A stretch of 20,583 bases of DNA, from the NCBI RefSeq assembly GCF_000485595.1, contig NW_014577884.1:85922-106504 (forward strand), given 5' to 3'. The notes under the pieces were generated by a model. The model had not been told where the DNA came from. It saw only the letters and a list, made by a program, of their open reading frames with translations, and ran no database searches. Source of the stretch: Priapulus caudatus. Lineage: Eukaryota; Priapulida; Priapulimorpha; Priapulimorphida; Priapulidae. The position numbers and the translations under genes are program-made. Below, piece after piece: positions 6,801 through 12,690 of this stretch (positions within the stretch are counted from its first letter, which is position 1; each line of letters opens with the position of its first letter).

Positions 6801-9601
6801 TCGTCTGCCCTGCAATGTGTACAACACACGGCGTTCAGTTCCTATTGCAATAATATGAAAGGTCCAGCATCACAGATTAAATCCAAACTAATTTCACCCT
6901 ATCTATTCTGATTATGAACAATTAAACTACTGTTGTGTCAAATTTGCATTGCTGTGCCGATATTGCATCACAGTTTCTAGGTGTGCTCAAACAGATTATA
7001 TGCAGTTGTTTTTCTAACTTCATATTCACTGCCACCTACCAAGACATACTGTAACTATTACCATGAAAACTCTCCTCTCGTGGTGGACCACTGAACAGAC
7101 TGTCACAAGATATCTCACATTTAGAGTCGAGTTTTTAGCATTTGGTTAGAATTACATTAATCTGGGTACGTACGCAGCGGAGTCAAAGAAAGCCAATCCC
7201 TCTGTGTCGTCCGTGGCATTTTGTGGCATTCTGAAAAAATCACTGACGCTTTTTTCTCCCTCAGGGTTCACCTCTGACAACACACTCTGCTGTGACTGTA
7301 ATAGAATCAATGATTTTTTTTAGAACATACATTCCTGTTTCGGACCCAGATCACTACGCCAGATTTTGGCCTCATGCCTCAATTCATGGCTACTTACACA
7401 TTTACTTTAAAACAATGAACAGTGCACGTACATATAGTGTGCGCGTGCATGCGTGCGTGTCCATGTGCGTGCGTGCATGCGCGTATGTGTACATGTGTAT
7501 AGTGCGTGTAAATTTAAGGATAAAAATGTGGTTAACATTTTAGAAATAATTCGAAACAAAAAATACTACTAGAAGATGTGTCCACAAAATTGCGAATTAG
7601 TTACCTTTCCTTCAGCATGTTAACTTTCAATTCTTTATGTGGAAACCTACACAACCCGTTCCGTGCAACCCCACCATGCGAGCCTGAGCAATCACCTGAG
7701 CAATGCCCACCTGAGCAATCACCAGCATGCTTTGTATGAAACGCATGAATCACAATACCCAGCAGATGGCACTTGCCTCTAAGGTGGGATGACGTGGCGT
7801 CACAACGGAGTCAGATTTGCTGAAGTACTTGCACAGATCTGGTTTCGAGGCAGGGCTGCCGATAGCTTGACTTTCAAATCCATGGTCATCCTGTAGCATC
7901 TGCATGGGAAGACTCCTAGCTGTATCCTATAACAACATTACATGTTAATACTGAGTGTATAAAATCTTTGGCATTCATAAAGTTACTAGTGATGTACTAT
8001 TGAGATACATTTATATTGTTAATGATAGTGGACTTATCAGTATGGACTTAATATCAGTTAGCCATGTAATGTAAAATGACCATGGATAAATTAAAACATT
8101 ATTTTGCCTAAATAGTTTTCGCAAATGTGATACAACTGAAACAAATTGTAATATTTTTACCAATTTAGCTTTTTTATGGATAATGGATTATGTACTGAAT
8201 AAATTCACATTAATCGATTCACCCGAATTAATGTATTACCTGATCGTTCTCCGAACTATTATCGCCAGATTGTTCTACATTCCCAGATTGTTCTGTATTC
8301 TCCTCCTGAAGGTGACCACTTGTGTCATCTATCTCTGTGTTTGAACCAACACGAGCATCCAGTGAGACATCACCATCCTCCTGGTCGTCGCCTACATCCC
8401 CACTCGTCTGTGACATGCTCCCCTCCGCCTCGACACGTGGACGGTCGCTGAAGACGCAAATTCCTGCATCGCCGGCCACGATTTCCGTTCCCGGGTATAA
8501 GTCGTCGTCGTCCTCTTCCTCTCGTTCGTGCAACCCTCTCGTGACCGGCGCATCCAAGGTTGGCGACGGCGCTTGAGCGCTAGCGTGCCCGCCGCAAGGC
8601 TGGACGATGTACGAGATATCCTCGTCTTGGAATGTCACAACTTCAGGCGCATTGCCAACTAGGCGACCCACCTGCTTAGGTAGTGCAGGGATTACAGCCA
8701 GGATGCCACCCACGGCATCCTTATCTTCACTCTGCATGTCTCCATCGTTTTCACTCAAGGATACCTGGCCAGGTGAAGAGTAATGGACTGTGTTTCGGTA
8801 TTGTTTGTTTAGGTTAGTATAGCATAATATCACTGCTGATAATATAGTATCACACATATTTTAGGATCTTACTATACTATACTACATAAAGTGGTGATCG
8901 AGTCTCGAATTATTATACATTTTCTTCAACCTGAATATGAATTTCAGACTTATATATATAAATGATGTACATCATGTGGACCAGTTGCATAGTTAGGGGG
9001 GGGCAAAAGGGGCCATGGCCCCCCCTTGTTGATCGAAAAGTAAAAAAAATATAAAAAAATAAGAGTTGTTTTACTAAAAAGAGAATTGTCGTAGTCAGAA
9101 TGAAGGCTGTACATGTACTCAAAAGTGCCTCAAATACCATCTCCTGCGATCAACATTCTCAAAATTTTCTGGGGGAGGACCCCCATACCCCCGCATGTTC
9201 TTCACCCCCCCATAGAATCTTAGATCCGCCACTGAACAATTACATATCTTGGGAGCAGAGAACAACGAACAAAAATGTTGCGTTTTCGCATGGCGCCCAT
9301 ACAAAACAAAGATTGCAGAGCTGAGAGGTGGGGGAGCGTAGGGTGTGGAAAGGGAGGCGGAGGAACCATTAAAATATTAAGTCATAGACTATTTTGCGCA
9401 GTTCACTGTTTTCACCCCCCCTGTTAAAAATCCTGGCTACGCCACTGATGTGGACATATCAATTACATTTTCAATTGTGTCTGTATCTGTTTCTATCTCT
9501 ACTGGTGTATTGTGTACAGTGTCATCCAGGCAGATGGACTCTTCCAGTCCTGGCACTATGGAACATGCCCCTTCCAGTGGTACTAATTGATCGTCAGCCA
9601 T
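388..9601 (-). CDS. TRAPPC12: Trafficking protein particle complex subunit 12, 14 coding exons
   Basis: Coding join on the complement: 9601-9467, 8764-8240, 7926-7777, 7295-7174, 6809-6721, 6610-6435, 5940-5710, 4259-4008, 3758-3686, 3503-3430, 2613-2518, 2037-1940, 1415-1328, 630-388. The lengths sum to 2352 nt, giving 783 residues plus TGA; the human protein, from memory, is about 735. All 13 junction phases agree, with no internal stop. In the family this is a TPR-containing subunit of TRAPPIII, which acts in ER-Golgi/autophagy membrane tethering and has a separate kinetochore role in vertebrates. Diagnostic stretches are [19 protein letters not shown] (exon 7), [18 protein letters not shown] and PQDSLDRL (exon 8), GGIGRLYL (exon 11) and [16 protein letters not shown] (exon 14). 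Residues 1 to about 340 are acidic and low-complexity, as in vertebrates. The ends of exons 1 and 5 are the least certain. Orthology rests on recalled family sequence, not on a search. Confidence 0.93.
703..1215. repeat. Compound GATA / GGTA tetranucleotide tract in the last TRAPPC12 intron
   Basis: GATA repeats with ATATAGATATA interruptions run from 703 to about 850. An almost pure GGTA array runs from about 884 to 1110, then degrades to about 1215. It fills most of the intron between exons 13 and 14. Long minus-strand open frames over it (YLPTYLPT...) are repeat artefacts. Confidence 0.95.
1328..1415 (-). CDS. TRAPPC12: TRAPPC12 exon 13 (residues 674-703)
   Basis: One nt plus 29 codons: [20 protein letters not shown] then AQADANNIS, corresponding to human [20 protein letters not shown]. 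The acceptor is TTCTGGTCTGTAG|GGCATA behind a T-rich tract and the donor is ATCAGT|GTAAGT. Confidence 0.93.
1940..2037 (-). CDS. TRAPPC12: TRAPPC12 exon 12 (residues 642-673 plus 2 nt)
   Basis: [20 protein letters not shown], then [12 protein letters not shown], corresponding to human IGDIKTAEKYFQDVEKV...MVLMNSA. The acceptor is AATTGCAG|ATTGGC and the donor is GAACAG|GTAAAA. The exon is flanked upstream by a trinucleotide-repeat tract in the intron. Confidence 0.92.
2107..2283. repeat. CAG/CTG-type trinucleotide tract in TRAPPC12 intron 11
   Basis: Interrupted (CAG)n mixed with TAG, AAG and CAA triplets on the plus strand. In the transcript it is CTG/CTA-rich. It begins about 70 bases upstream of exon 12's acceptor. 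Poly-Ala and poly-Leu frames over it are artefacts. Confidence 0.93.
2518..2613 (-). CDS. TRAPPC12: TRAPPC12 exon 11 (TPR region, residues 610-641)
   Basis: Thirty-two codons, [20 protein letters not shown] then [12 protein letters not shown]. It matches the TPR-type helix pair DYVLAVEAYHSVI...SGIGRISL of vertebrate TRAPPC12. The acceptor is GCACACAG|GATTAC and the donor is TACCTG|GTAAGT, both good. Confidence 0.95.
2659..2870. mobile_element. Palindromic MITE in TRAPPC12 intron 10
   Basis: Inverted arms of about 75 bp, left from GGGCCCGTTGTCAGAAAC and right ending GTTTCTGACAACGGGCTC, are separated by about 65 bp. Each arm repeats a TTAGTCTTAACA-type motif. CTG flanks both ends (2656-2658, 2871-2873) as a possible 3-bp target duplication, which is too short to be secure. 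There is no coding capacity. The superfamily is unresolved. Confidence 0.8.
3430..3503 (-). CDS. TRAPPC12: TRAPPC12 exon 10 (residues 585-609)
   Basis: Two nt plus 24 codons: [20 protein letters not shown] then LAVK. It corresponds to human [21 protein letters not shown]. The acceptor is TTTGCAG|CATCTG and the donor is GTCAAG|GTAACT, phase 0. Confidence 0.93.
3686..3758 (-). CDS. TRAPPC12: TRAPPC12 exon 9 (residues 561-584 plus 1 nt), GC donor
   Basis: Twenty-four codons plus 1 nt: [15 protein letters not shown] then CELSVDSRK. It aligns with the human block ending GLAEDGGMSS. The acceptor is CTTTTAG|ATCGGG. The only donor consistent with the next exon is GGAAAG|GCAAGT, a GC donor matching the GC-AG consensus. 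Confidence 0.9.
3807..3832. repeat. AGT trinucleotide microsatellite
   Basis: About eight AGT units in TRAPPC12 intron 8, between exons 8 and 9. Confidence 0.85.
4008..4259 (-). CDS. TRAPPC12: TRAPPC12 exon 8 (residues 477-560)
   Basis: Eighty-four codons starting [20 protein letters not shown]. They contain [14 protein letters not shown] and [20 protein letters not shown], nearly collinear with human LWFVRLALLVKLG and [21 protein letters not shown]. The acceptor is ATCTCTTGCAG|CTGTGG and the donor is AAAAAG|GTGAGG. A broken second copy of its first 50 or so bases lies just upstream in the intron. Confidence 0.97.
4301..4356 (-). pseudogene. Dead partial copy of the start of TRAPPC12 exon 8
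   Basis: Roughly 50 bases repeat 4208-4262 almost exactly, including the GCAG|CTG acceptor and the first ~17 codons. The second codon is TAG instead of TGG, and the similarity stops after the AAC AGC codons. It lies in the intron about 40 bp upstream of the genuine exon. It looks like a local tandem duplication retaining an acceptor-like end but no donor. Confidence 0.85.
4363..4530. repeat. AACGTT-rich repeat cluster
   Basis: At least eight AACGTT palindromes occur within about 150 bases, as ACAACGTTGC, ATAACGTTGCAGCAACGTTC and TAACGTTTTAAAAACGTTATT. The palindromic units make the segment nearly symmetrical. It begins CCCAGCTAACACATAACG directly beside the broken exon-8 copy. It is probably part of a dispersed element, but no terminal duplication was found. 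Confidence 0.6.
4918..5689. mobile_element. Foldback DNA transposon, 9-bp TSD, 314-bp terminal inverted repeats
   Basis: The element runs from AAGAGTACATAATAG to CTATTATGTACTCTT. The arms are 4918-5231 and 5376-5689, each 314 bp and nearly identical apart from a diverged block near the inner ends. A 144-bp spacer separates them. GACGATATC flanks both sides (4909-4917 and 5690-5698), a perfect 9-bp target-site duplication. A 9-bp TSD with long arms and no coding capacity fits non-autonomous Mutator-like elements; that family assignment is inference. It lies in TRAPPC12 intron 7. Confidence 0.88.
5710..5940 (-). CDS. TRAPPC12: TRAPPC12 exon 7 (residues 400-476)
   Basis: Seventy-seven codons starting [20 protein letters not shown] and ending TPDTLQ. 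The acceptor is CCTTTTACAG|GGCGAC and the donor is CTACAG|GTATTG. This is one of the most conserved blocks of the family. The adjacent intron carries a 772-bp transposon whose near TSD begins at intron position +12. Confidence 0.97.
6435..6610 (-). CDS. TRAPPC12: TRAPPC12 exon 6 (residues 342-399)
   Basis: The translation includes [19 protein letters not shown] and [13 protein letters not shown], which matches the conserved SEMDRRNDAWLP...LTMPG block that precedes the TPR half of vertebrate TRAPPC12. The acceptor is GGCTTGACAG|CGACTT, leaving 2 nt to complete a split Ala codon. The donor is CTGATG|GTAAGA, phase 0. Confidence 0.93.
6721..6809 (-). CDS. TRAPPC12: TRAPPC12 exon 5 (S/T/P-rich linker, residues 311-341)
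   Basis: The acceptor is ACATTGCAG|GGCAGA and the donor is ATCTG|GTGTGT, which is weak. It carries 1 nt, then 29 codons, then 1 nt. The product is [20 protein letters not shown], then PPMPAETS: a basic patch followed by a flexible linker. The frame choice is set by the phases of exons 4 and 6, since two other frames are also open across this short exon. Confidence 0.72.
7174..7295 (-). CDS. TRAPPC12: TRAPPC12 exon 4 (residues 271-310 plus 2 nt)
   Basis: The acceptor is CTATTACAG|TCACAG and the donor is GCTGC|GTACGT. The translation includes [10 protein letters not shown] and [10 protein letters not shown], the latter formed across the junction. It resembles the SDFFDSF-type motif of vertebrate TRAPPC12. 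An internal AG (TTTTTTCAG|AATGCC) is out of phase with exon 3, so it is not used in this model. Confidence 0.82.
7438..7507. repeat. Alternating purine-pyrimidine GTGC/GCAT tract
   Basis: GTGCGCGTGCATGCGTGCGTG-like sequence with CATGTGCGTGCGTGCATGCG, almost entirely alternating purine and pyrimidine. It is a candidate Z-DNA-forming segment inside TRAPPC12 intron 3. Confidence 0.7.
7777..7926 (-). CDS. TRAPPC12: TRAPPC12 exon 3 (residues 221-270), GC donor
   Basis: Fifty codons, phase 0 to 0, reading [16 protein letters not shown] through [13 protein letters not shown]. The acceptor is GTTATAG|GATACA. The frame fits exon 4 only if the donor is TTAGAG|GCAAGT, a GC donor with the strong consensus AG|GCAAGT. 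GT alternatives nearby put the next exon out of frame. Confidence 0.8.
8240..8764 (-). CDS. TRAPPC12: TRAPPC12 exon 2 (residues 46-220, acidic region)
   Basis: This is the largest exon, phase 0 to 0. The acceptor is CCTGGCCAG|GTATCC behind a pyrimidine-rich stretch and the donor is GATCAG|GTAATA. The product is rich in D, E, S, G and Q, including REEEDDDD. No folded domain is visible. The segment [16 protein letters not shown] is weakly reminiscent of a CTIFSQR-type motif in the vertebrate N-terminal half. Confidence 0.8.
8982..9447. mobile_element. hAT-like non-autonomous element in TRAPPC12 intron 1
   Basis: The left end is CAGTTGCATAGTTAGG and the right end, complemented, is CAGTGGCGTAGCCAGG: imperfect inverted ends beginning CAG. 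ATGTGGAC flanks both sides (8974-8981 and 9448-9455), a perfect 8-bp TSD as made by hAT elements. Inside are the GGGGGGGGCAAAAGGGGCC and GGGGGAGGACCCCC-type G/C runs common in invertebrate repeats. A second CAG end (TAGATCCGCCACTG, to 9234) suggests a composite or nested copy. There is no coding frame. Confidence 0.82.
9467..9601 (-). CDS. TRAPPC12: TRAPPC12 exon 1 (residues 1-45, start codon)
   Basis: The frame opens [14 protein letters not shown] and is acidic ([11 protein letters not shown]), matching the acidic N-terminus of TRAPPC12. The ATG has G at -3 and +4. It ends in phase 0 at the donor AAT|GTAATT, which is weak. Reading on would enter a hAT-like repeat and stop at TAG. Attachment to exon 2 is inferred from phase, composition and position. 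A possible acceptor (TTGGCAG|GC) at 9609 suggests an upstream non-coding exon. Confidence 0.7.
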
Positions 9602-9606
9602 GTCAT
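9583..9606 (-). other. Short upstream ORF overlapping the TRAPPC12 start
   Basis: An ATG five bases upstream of the chosen start reads seven codons in another frame (MTWLTIN) and stops at TAG inside exon 1. It would compete with the main start if the 5' leader includes it. Confidence 0.4.
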
Positions 9607-9749
9607 GCCTGCCAACAAATGAACAATAAATTAATTGAGATCATGCCACATACACTGTGGTGATACACCTACACCCACCATAACAATAACAGTAGTCAGT
9701 ACTCAGTAGTACAGTACTCAGTGTACTGTGTAGTGCCCACTGCCTAGTG

Positions 9750-9840
9750 CAGCGGTTCTTAACCTAGGGGTCGTTTGGGGTTTTTCTGGTGGTCATCAAG
9801 GGGTCATAGATGAAACAAGTCCATTTAAATTCTATATAAT
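9750..9840. mobile_element. hAT-type terminus, one end only
   Basis: CAGCGGTTCTTAACCTAGGGGTCG resembles the termini of hAT-derived repeats (CAG..GGTTCTCAACC..GGGTCG). No matching inverted end or 8-bp duplication of the flanking GCCTAGTG was found downstream, so this is a fragment or a decayed copy. Confidence 0.5.
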
Positions 9841-9985
9841 TATCAGGGTGCCACAAAAATTTTTGGCAGTGGCTACGGGTACGGGAGTCCATTCGCTTTC
9901 ATACTTAACGAGACAAAGATGGTCGCCAGATTTCGAAATAACGCCTTGGGAAATAAATTCACGATTTGAGTTTAGATGAGCTAGA

Positions 9986-10021
9986 ACTAACCCTAAACCT
10001 AACCCTAACCCTAACCCTAAC
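9986..10021. repeat. Interstitial telomere-like CCCTAA repeats
   Basis: About six CCCTAA units, one of them CCTAAA-type, i.e. TTAGGG on the minus strand. This is the animal telomere motif, embedded in unrelated sequence. Confidence 0.85.
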
Positions 10022-10763
10022 GCCAAAAAGGGACTTCAACGAACGACGGCTACCGTACCTCCAGCCACTGCGAAATTTCTTTTCCTCACTTACCCAGTCA
10101 GGCAAGTGACTCAAATTTGGTTGCTCACAAGCCCAAAGCACTTGCCCCAAATTTTTTTTTATCGTCTGCATGATGGCTGCGCCCTAGTCCGCAAATGCAG
10201 ACGTAAACTCCGCTTTGCTAATCTGAGGGTGCGGGTTTATCCATTTACCCATTACTGGGGTCTGCGTCGGCTCGGACTAGCTGCGCCCCATTGACTGAGT
10301 ATGGGCCGACACGTTTCCATAAATCGTTTTTTTTTCTATAATTTTTGTTTCGGGGGGTCACGGTACTGACCAAGAATGTCTGATGGGGTCGTCGGACATG
10401 CGTCTAAACAAAGGAATTTCTCCGACCTGTGATTGGAGGATAAAAATAGACCCCGCCAACTCCCGCCGCATACGCTATTATGCTATATGACCGGTAGCCC
10501 GACCTCAGCTCAGGCTGTGCGACGGATTGTCTATACAGCCTAACACCCTTCCATACAAAAAACCTATCACCTCTGCAGATCTAGATGAATAACTCTGTAT
10601 ATCTCAAATAAAACTATTCTATTACCACCTTTGACTTGCCTTGTTTGAAATATGAACGTTAACTCACAGTTGTCCTGCTTCTAAACTAGAATGTATCTCT
10701 TAATTCATGGTATAATCTGCTAATTCTCAAAGCATATCAACTTTCCAATCAGCTTTACCCGCC
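10022..10763. other. Unassigned intergenic sequence
   Basis: No gene, inverted repeat or tandem array could be supported. It contains a T9 run at about 10151 and an ordinary A/T-rich segment from about 10560. Confidence 0.5.
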
Positions 10764-11238
10764 ATGTTTAGCAAGGCACCGAAAACCCGAAACGGAAAAG
10801 ACTCGCTAGAAGATACTACAGAAATAGTACAACAGCTGCACGATGGCTCTCACGGCAATTACACACCAAAGCAAGTGAAACGATGTTCACAAATGTCTGG
10901 GCCATTTATAAAAAACCTTAGATGACATGTTCTCGGATGTAGGGGTGGTTTAAAACACAAGGATTTAAATGAAGTCAAAGAAGCATTAGCGCTTCAAATA
11001 TGTGAGGAACTGAGACTGTTTAACAATTTTAAGAAAAGAGGCATATTCCTGGCCAATAGAAAAGAAGCATTTTCACAGAAAAATAACAAGTGTGGAACTC
11101 CATATCACCGCGAGAGAAAGGGAAGCAATGACAAACTAGTAATGTGCGATATCTGTGAAGGATTCTATGCCAAAGGATACTTTGCTCGACACAGAAGAAG
11201 ATGCAGTGAAGCAAAGGCAGCTATGGCATTGCCAGTAA
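10764..11238 (+). pseudogene. Zinc-finger-type reading frame, broken by a stop and by transposons
   Basis: From ATG 10764 the frame reads MFSKAPKTRNGKDSLEDTTE to a TGA at 10923-10925, then continues in the same frame as HVLGCRGGLKHKDLNEV and LALQICEELRLFNNFKKRG. It reaches MCDICEGFYAKGYFARHRRR followed by C: a C-x2-C-x12-H-x5-C zinc-binding pattern. The two halves share one frame and similar codon use, so this looks like one older gene with a premature stop. At 11239 it runs into a transposon. I do not recognise the family. It might be a domesticated or element-borne gene rather than a host gene. Confidence 0.6.
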
Positions 11239-11874
11239 AGCTAAAGTCACACCAAGCTCCCGGACCGGGCCGGACTGATTCGGGGAGAGATCCTTGTTGG
11301 GTCCTGGACGGTCCGCCGGTCCGGGGTGTTCTTGATGGTCTTGCGCATTCCGGGATATCGCCCCGGAAGTTTTAAACTGTTTAAAATTTCCGGGGTGATC
11401 CGGGACGGTCCGGGAAGTTTTCCCCATCCGGGGTGGTCCTGGACGGTCCGTGGCGCGTCCGTGGTAGGTCCGGGACAGTCCGTAGTGGCACCGTGTTGAA
11501 TCGGGCCCACACCGTGTTGAACCGGGCCCATCCGTGTCGTTTTTGTCGGCCACGGATCACTACGGATCAAGTCGGACCCAACACGGATGGGAGCACGGAT
11601 GGGCCAGGACGGGACCGGACCAGGCCAGATCAGGTCCGTGCGCGTCCGTAGTGACTCCGTGCTGGGGCCGGCTTCATGCGGGCTCAATCCAGGATGGTCC
11701 GTGGCGCTGCGTGCTGGTCCGGCCCGATCCGGCCCGATGATGCTTTTTTTCGACAGTCTCGTAATTTTTTCACCCGGATCGCCACGGATTATAAATTTTA
11801 CGGTCCGGGGAGATCCTGCCCCATCCGCGGTAATCCGTGGACAGTCCGGCCCCAGTGACAGTGTGACTTTAGCT
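11239..11874. mobile_element. G/C-rich non-autonomous transposon, TSD TAA
   Basis: The ends AGCTAAAGTCACAC (11239-11252) and GTGTGACTTTAGCT (11861-11874) are perfect 14-bp inverted repeats. TAA flanks both sides (11236-11238, 11875-11877), as for PIF/Harbinger-type insertions (TWA), though 3 bp is weak. The interior is a run of degenerate GGTCCG, CGGACC and GGGCCC words, giving spurious open frames on both strands. It interrupts the zinc-finger reading frame. Confidence 0.8.
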
Positions 11875-11924
11875 TAAGTAAGGCACGAAGGGTCGTTGAC
11901 GTTGTGGCCACAGGGGTTCAAGGA

Positions 11925-12490
11925 TCGACGTGGATATTCGTCCGAGCATCGGACACCTGTTCGTATGCGCTATTCGTCCGAGCAGTTGTTGATGTAGCGT
12001 GGCCGCAGGCGCACGCCTCTAGTGCCGGAGATAGGAAGTGTGAAGGGGGTCTGGGGGTTTCCCCAGCCAATTTTAAAATCTAGACGCTCTAAATTTTATT
12101 ATATTATATTATATTAGGCTTATATTTTGCCCTTTAGGCTTTTTGCCTTGCGTTTTGCTACGCAGCCCTACGGCTGTGACGCCCCTGCATACATGCGTTG
12201 CGTATGTGGTTATACACCATAGATAGTGTTTGGTACTATCATTCGCCTATATAAGCAAACGGAGTCGGTTAATAATTAGTAGTAGGTTTAGATTGTGGTT
12301 AGTAATAGAGTTAGGTTAGAGTTAAATAATTAGTGGTTAGTATTAGAGTTAGGTTGGAGAGTAGGTCACTCCCTAGACTAGCATTATATTACATTTATGT
12401 AATACAACATGAACAGCGCATGCGCAGCAACTGCTCGGACGAATAGCGCATACGAACAGGTGTCCGATGCTCGGACGAATATCCACGTCC
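11925..12490. mobile_element. Non-autonomous DNA transposon, 8-bp TSD
   Basis: Inverted ends of about 62 bp (GACGTGGATATTCGTCCGAG ... CTCGGACGAATATCCACGTC), 11927-11988 and about 12428-12489, are practically identical. TTCAAGGA flanks both sides (11917-11924 and 12491-12498), a perfect 8-bp duplication. The interior holds a TTATATTATATTATATTA stretch and a roughly 45-bp tandem duplication around 12265-12360. There is no coding frame. An 8-bp TSD suggests hAT, but the ends do not start CAG, so the superfamily is open. Confidence 0.87.
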
Positions 12491-12690
12491 TTCAAGGACA
12501 GAGAACATGGGGCCCATTGAGACCTGTCATTTTTGGTAAATGTGGGGGTAGCCCTTTAAAATTAACAGGGGTGCTGGTGAGGGTGTTCTTTGTTCATTTC
12601 AACGATAAACATTGATGTGAGTTAACAAGAAGTGTCGAAAAAAATGTGTTGAAGCGACCCCTACCCGCCCCGTTTTCGGCCGTTTCTGAC

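Noticed and set aside
7174-7230. Shorter exon 4 starting at TTTTTTCAG|AATGCC
   Set aside because: Phase conflicts with exon 3, and the longer form reads in frame through SVSDFF, which is conserved.
7587-7640. Possible extra TRAPPC12 exon between exons 3 and 4, ending at the good donor GAAAG|GTAACT
   Set aside because: No acceptor gives a frame compatible with both neighbours and without a stop. Extending exon 4 to 7295 makes it unnecessary.
11221-11877. Cluster of overlapping open frames on both strands rich in Pro, Gly and Arg
   Set aside because: They all lie in the GGTCCG-word interior of a transposon; stop-poor because of G/C-rich repeats.
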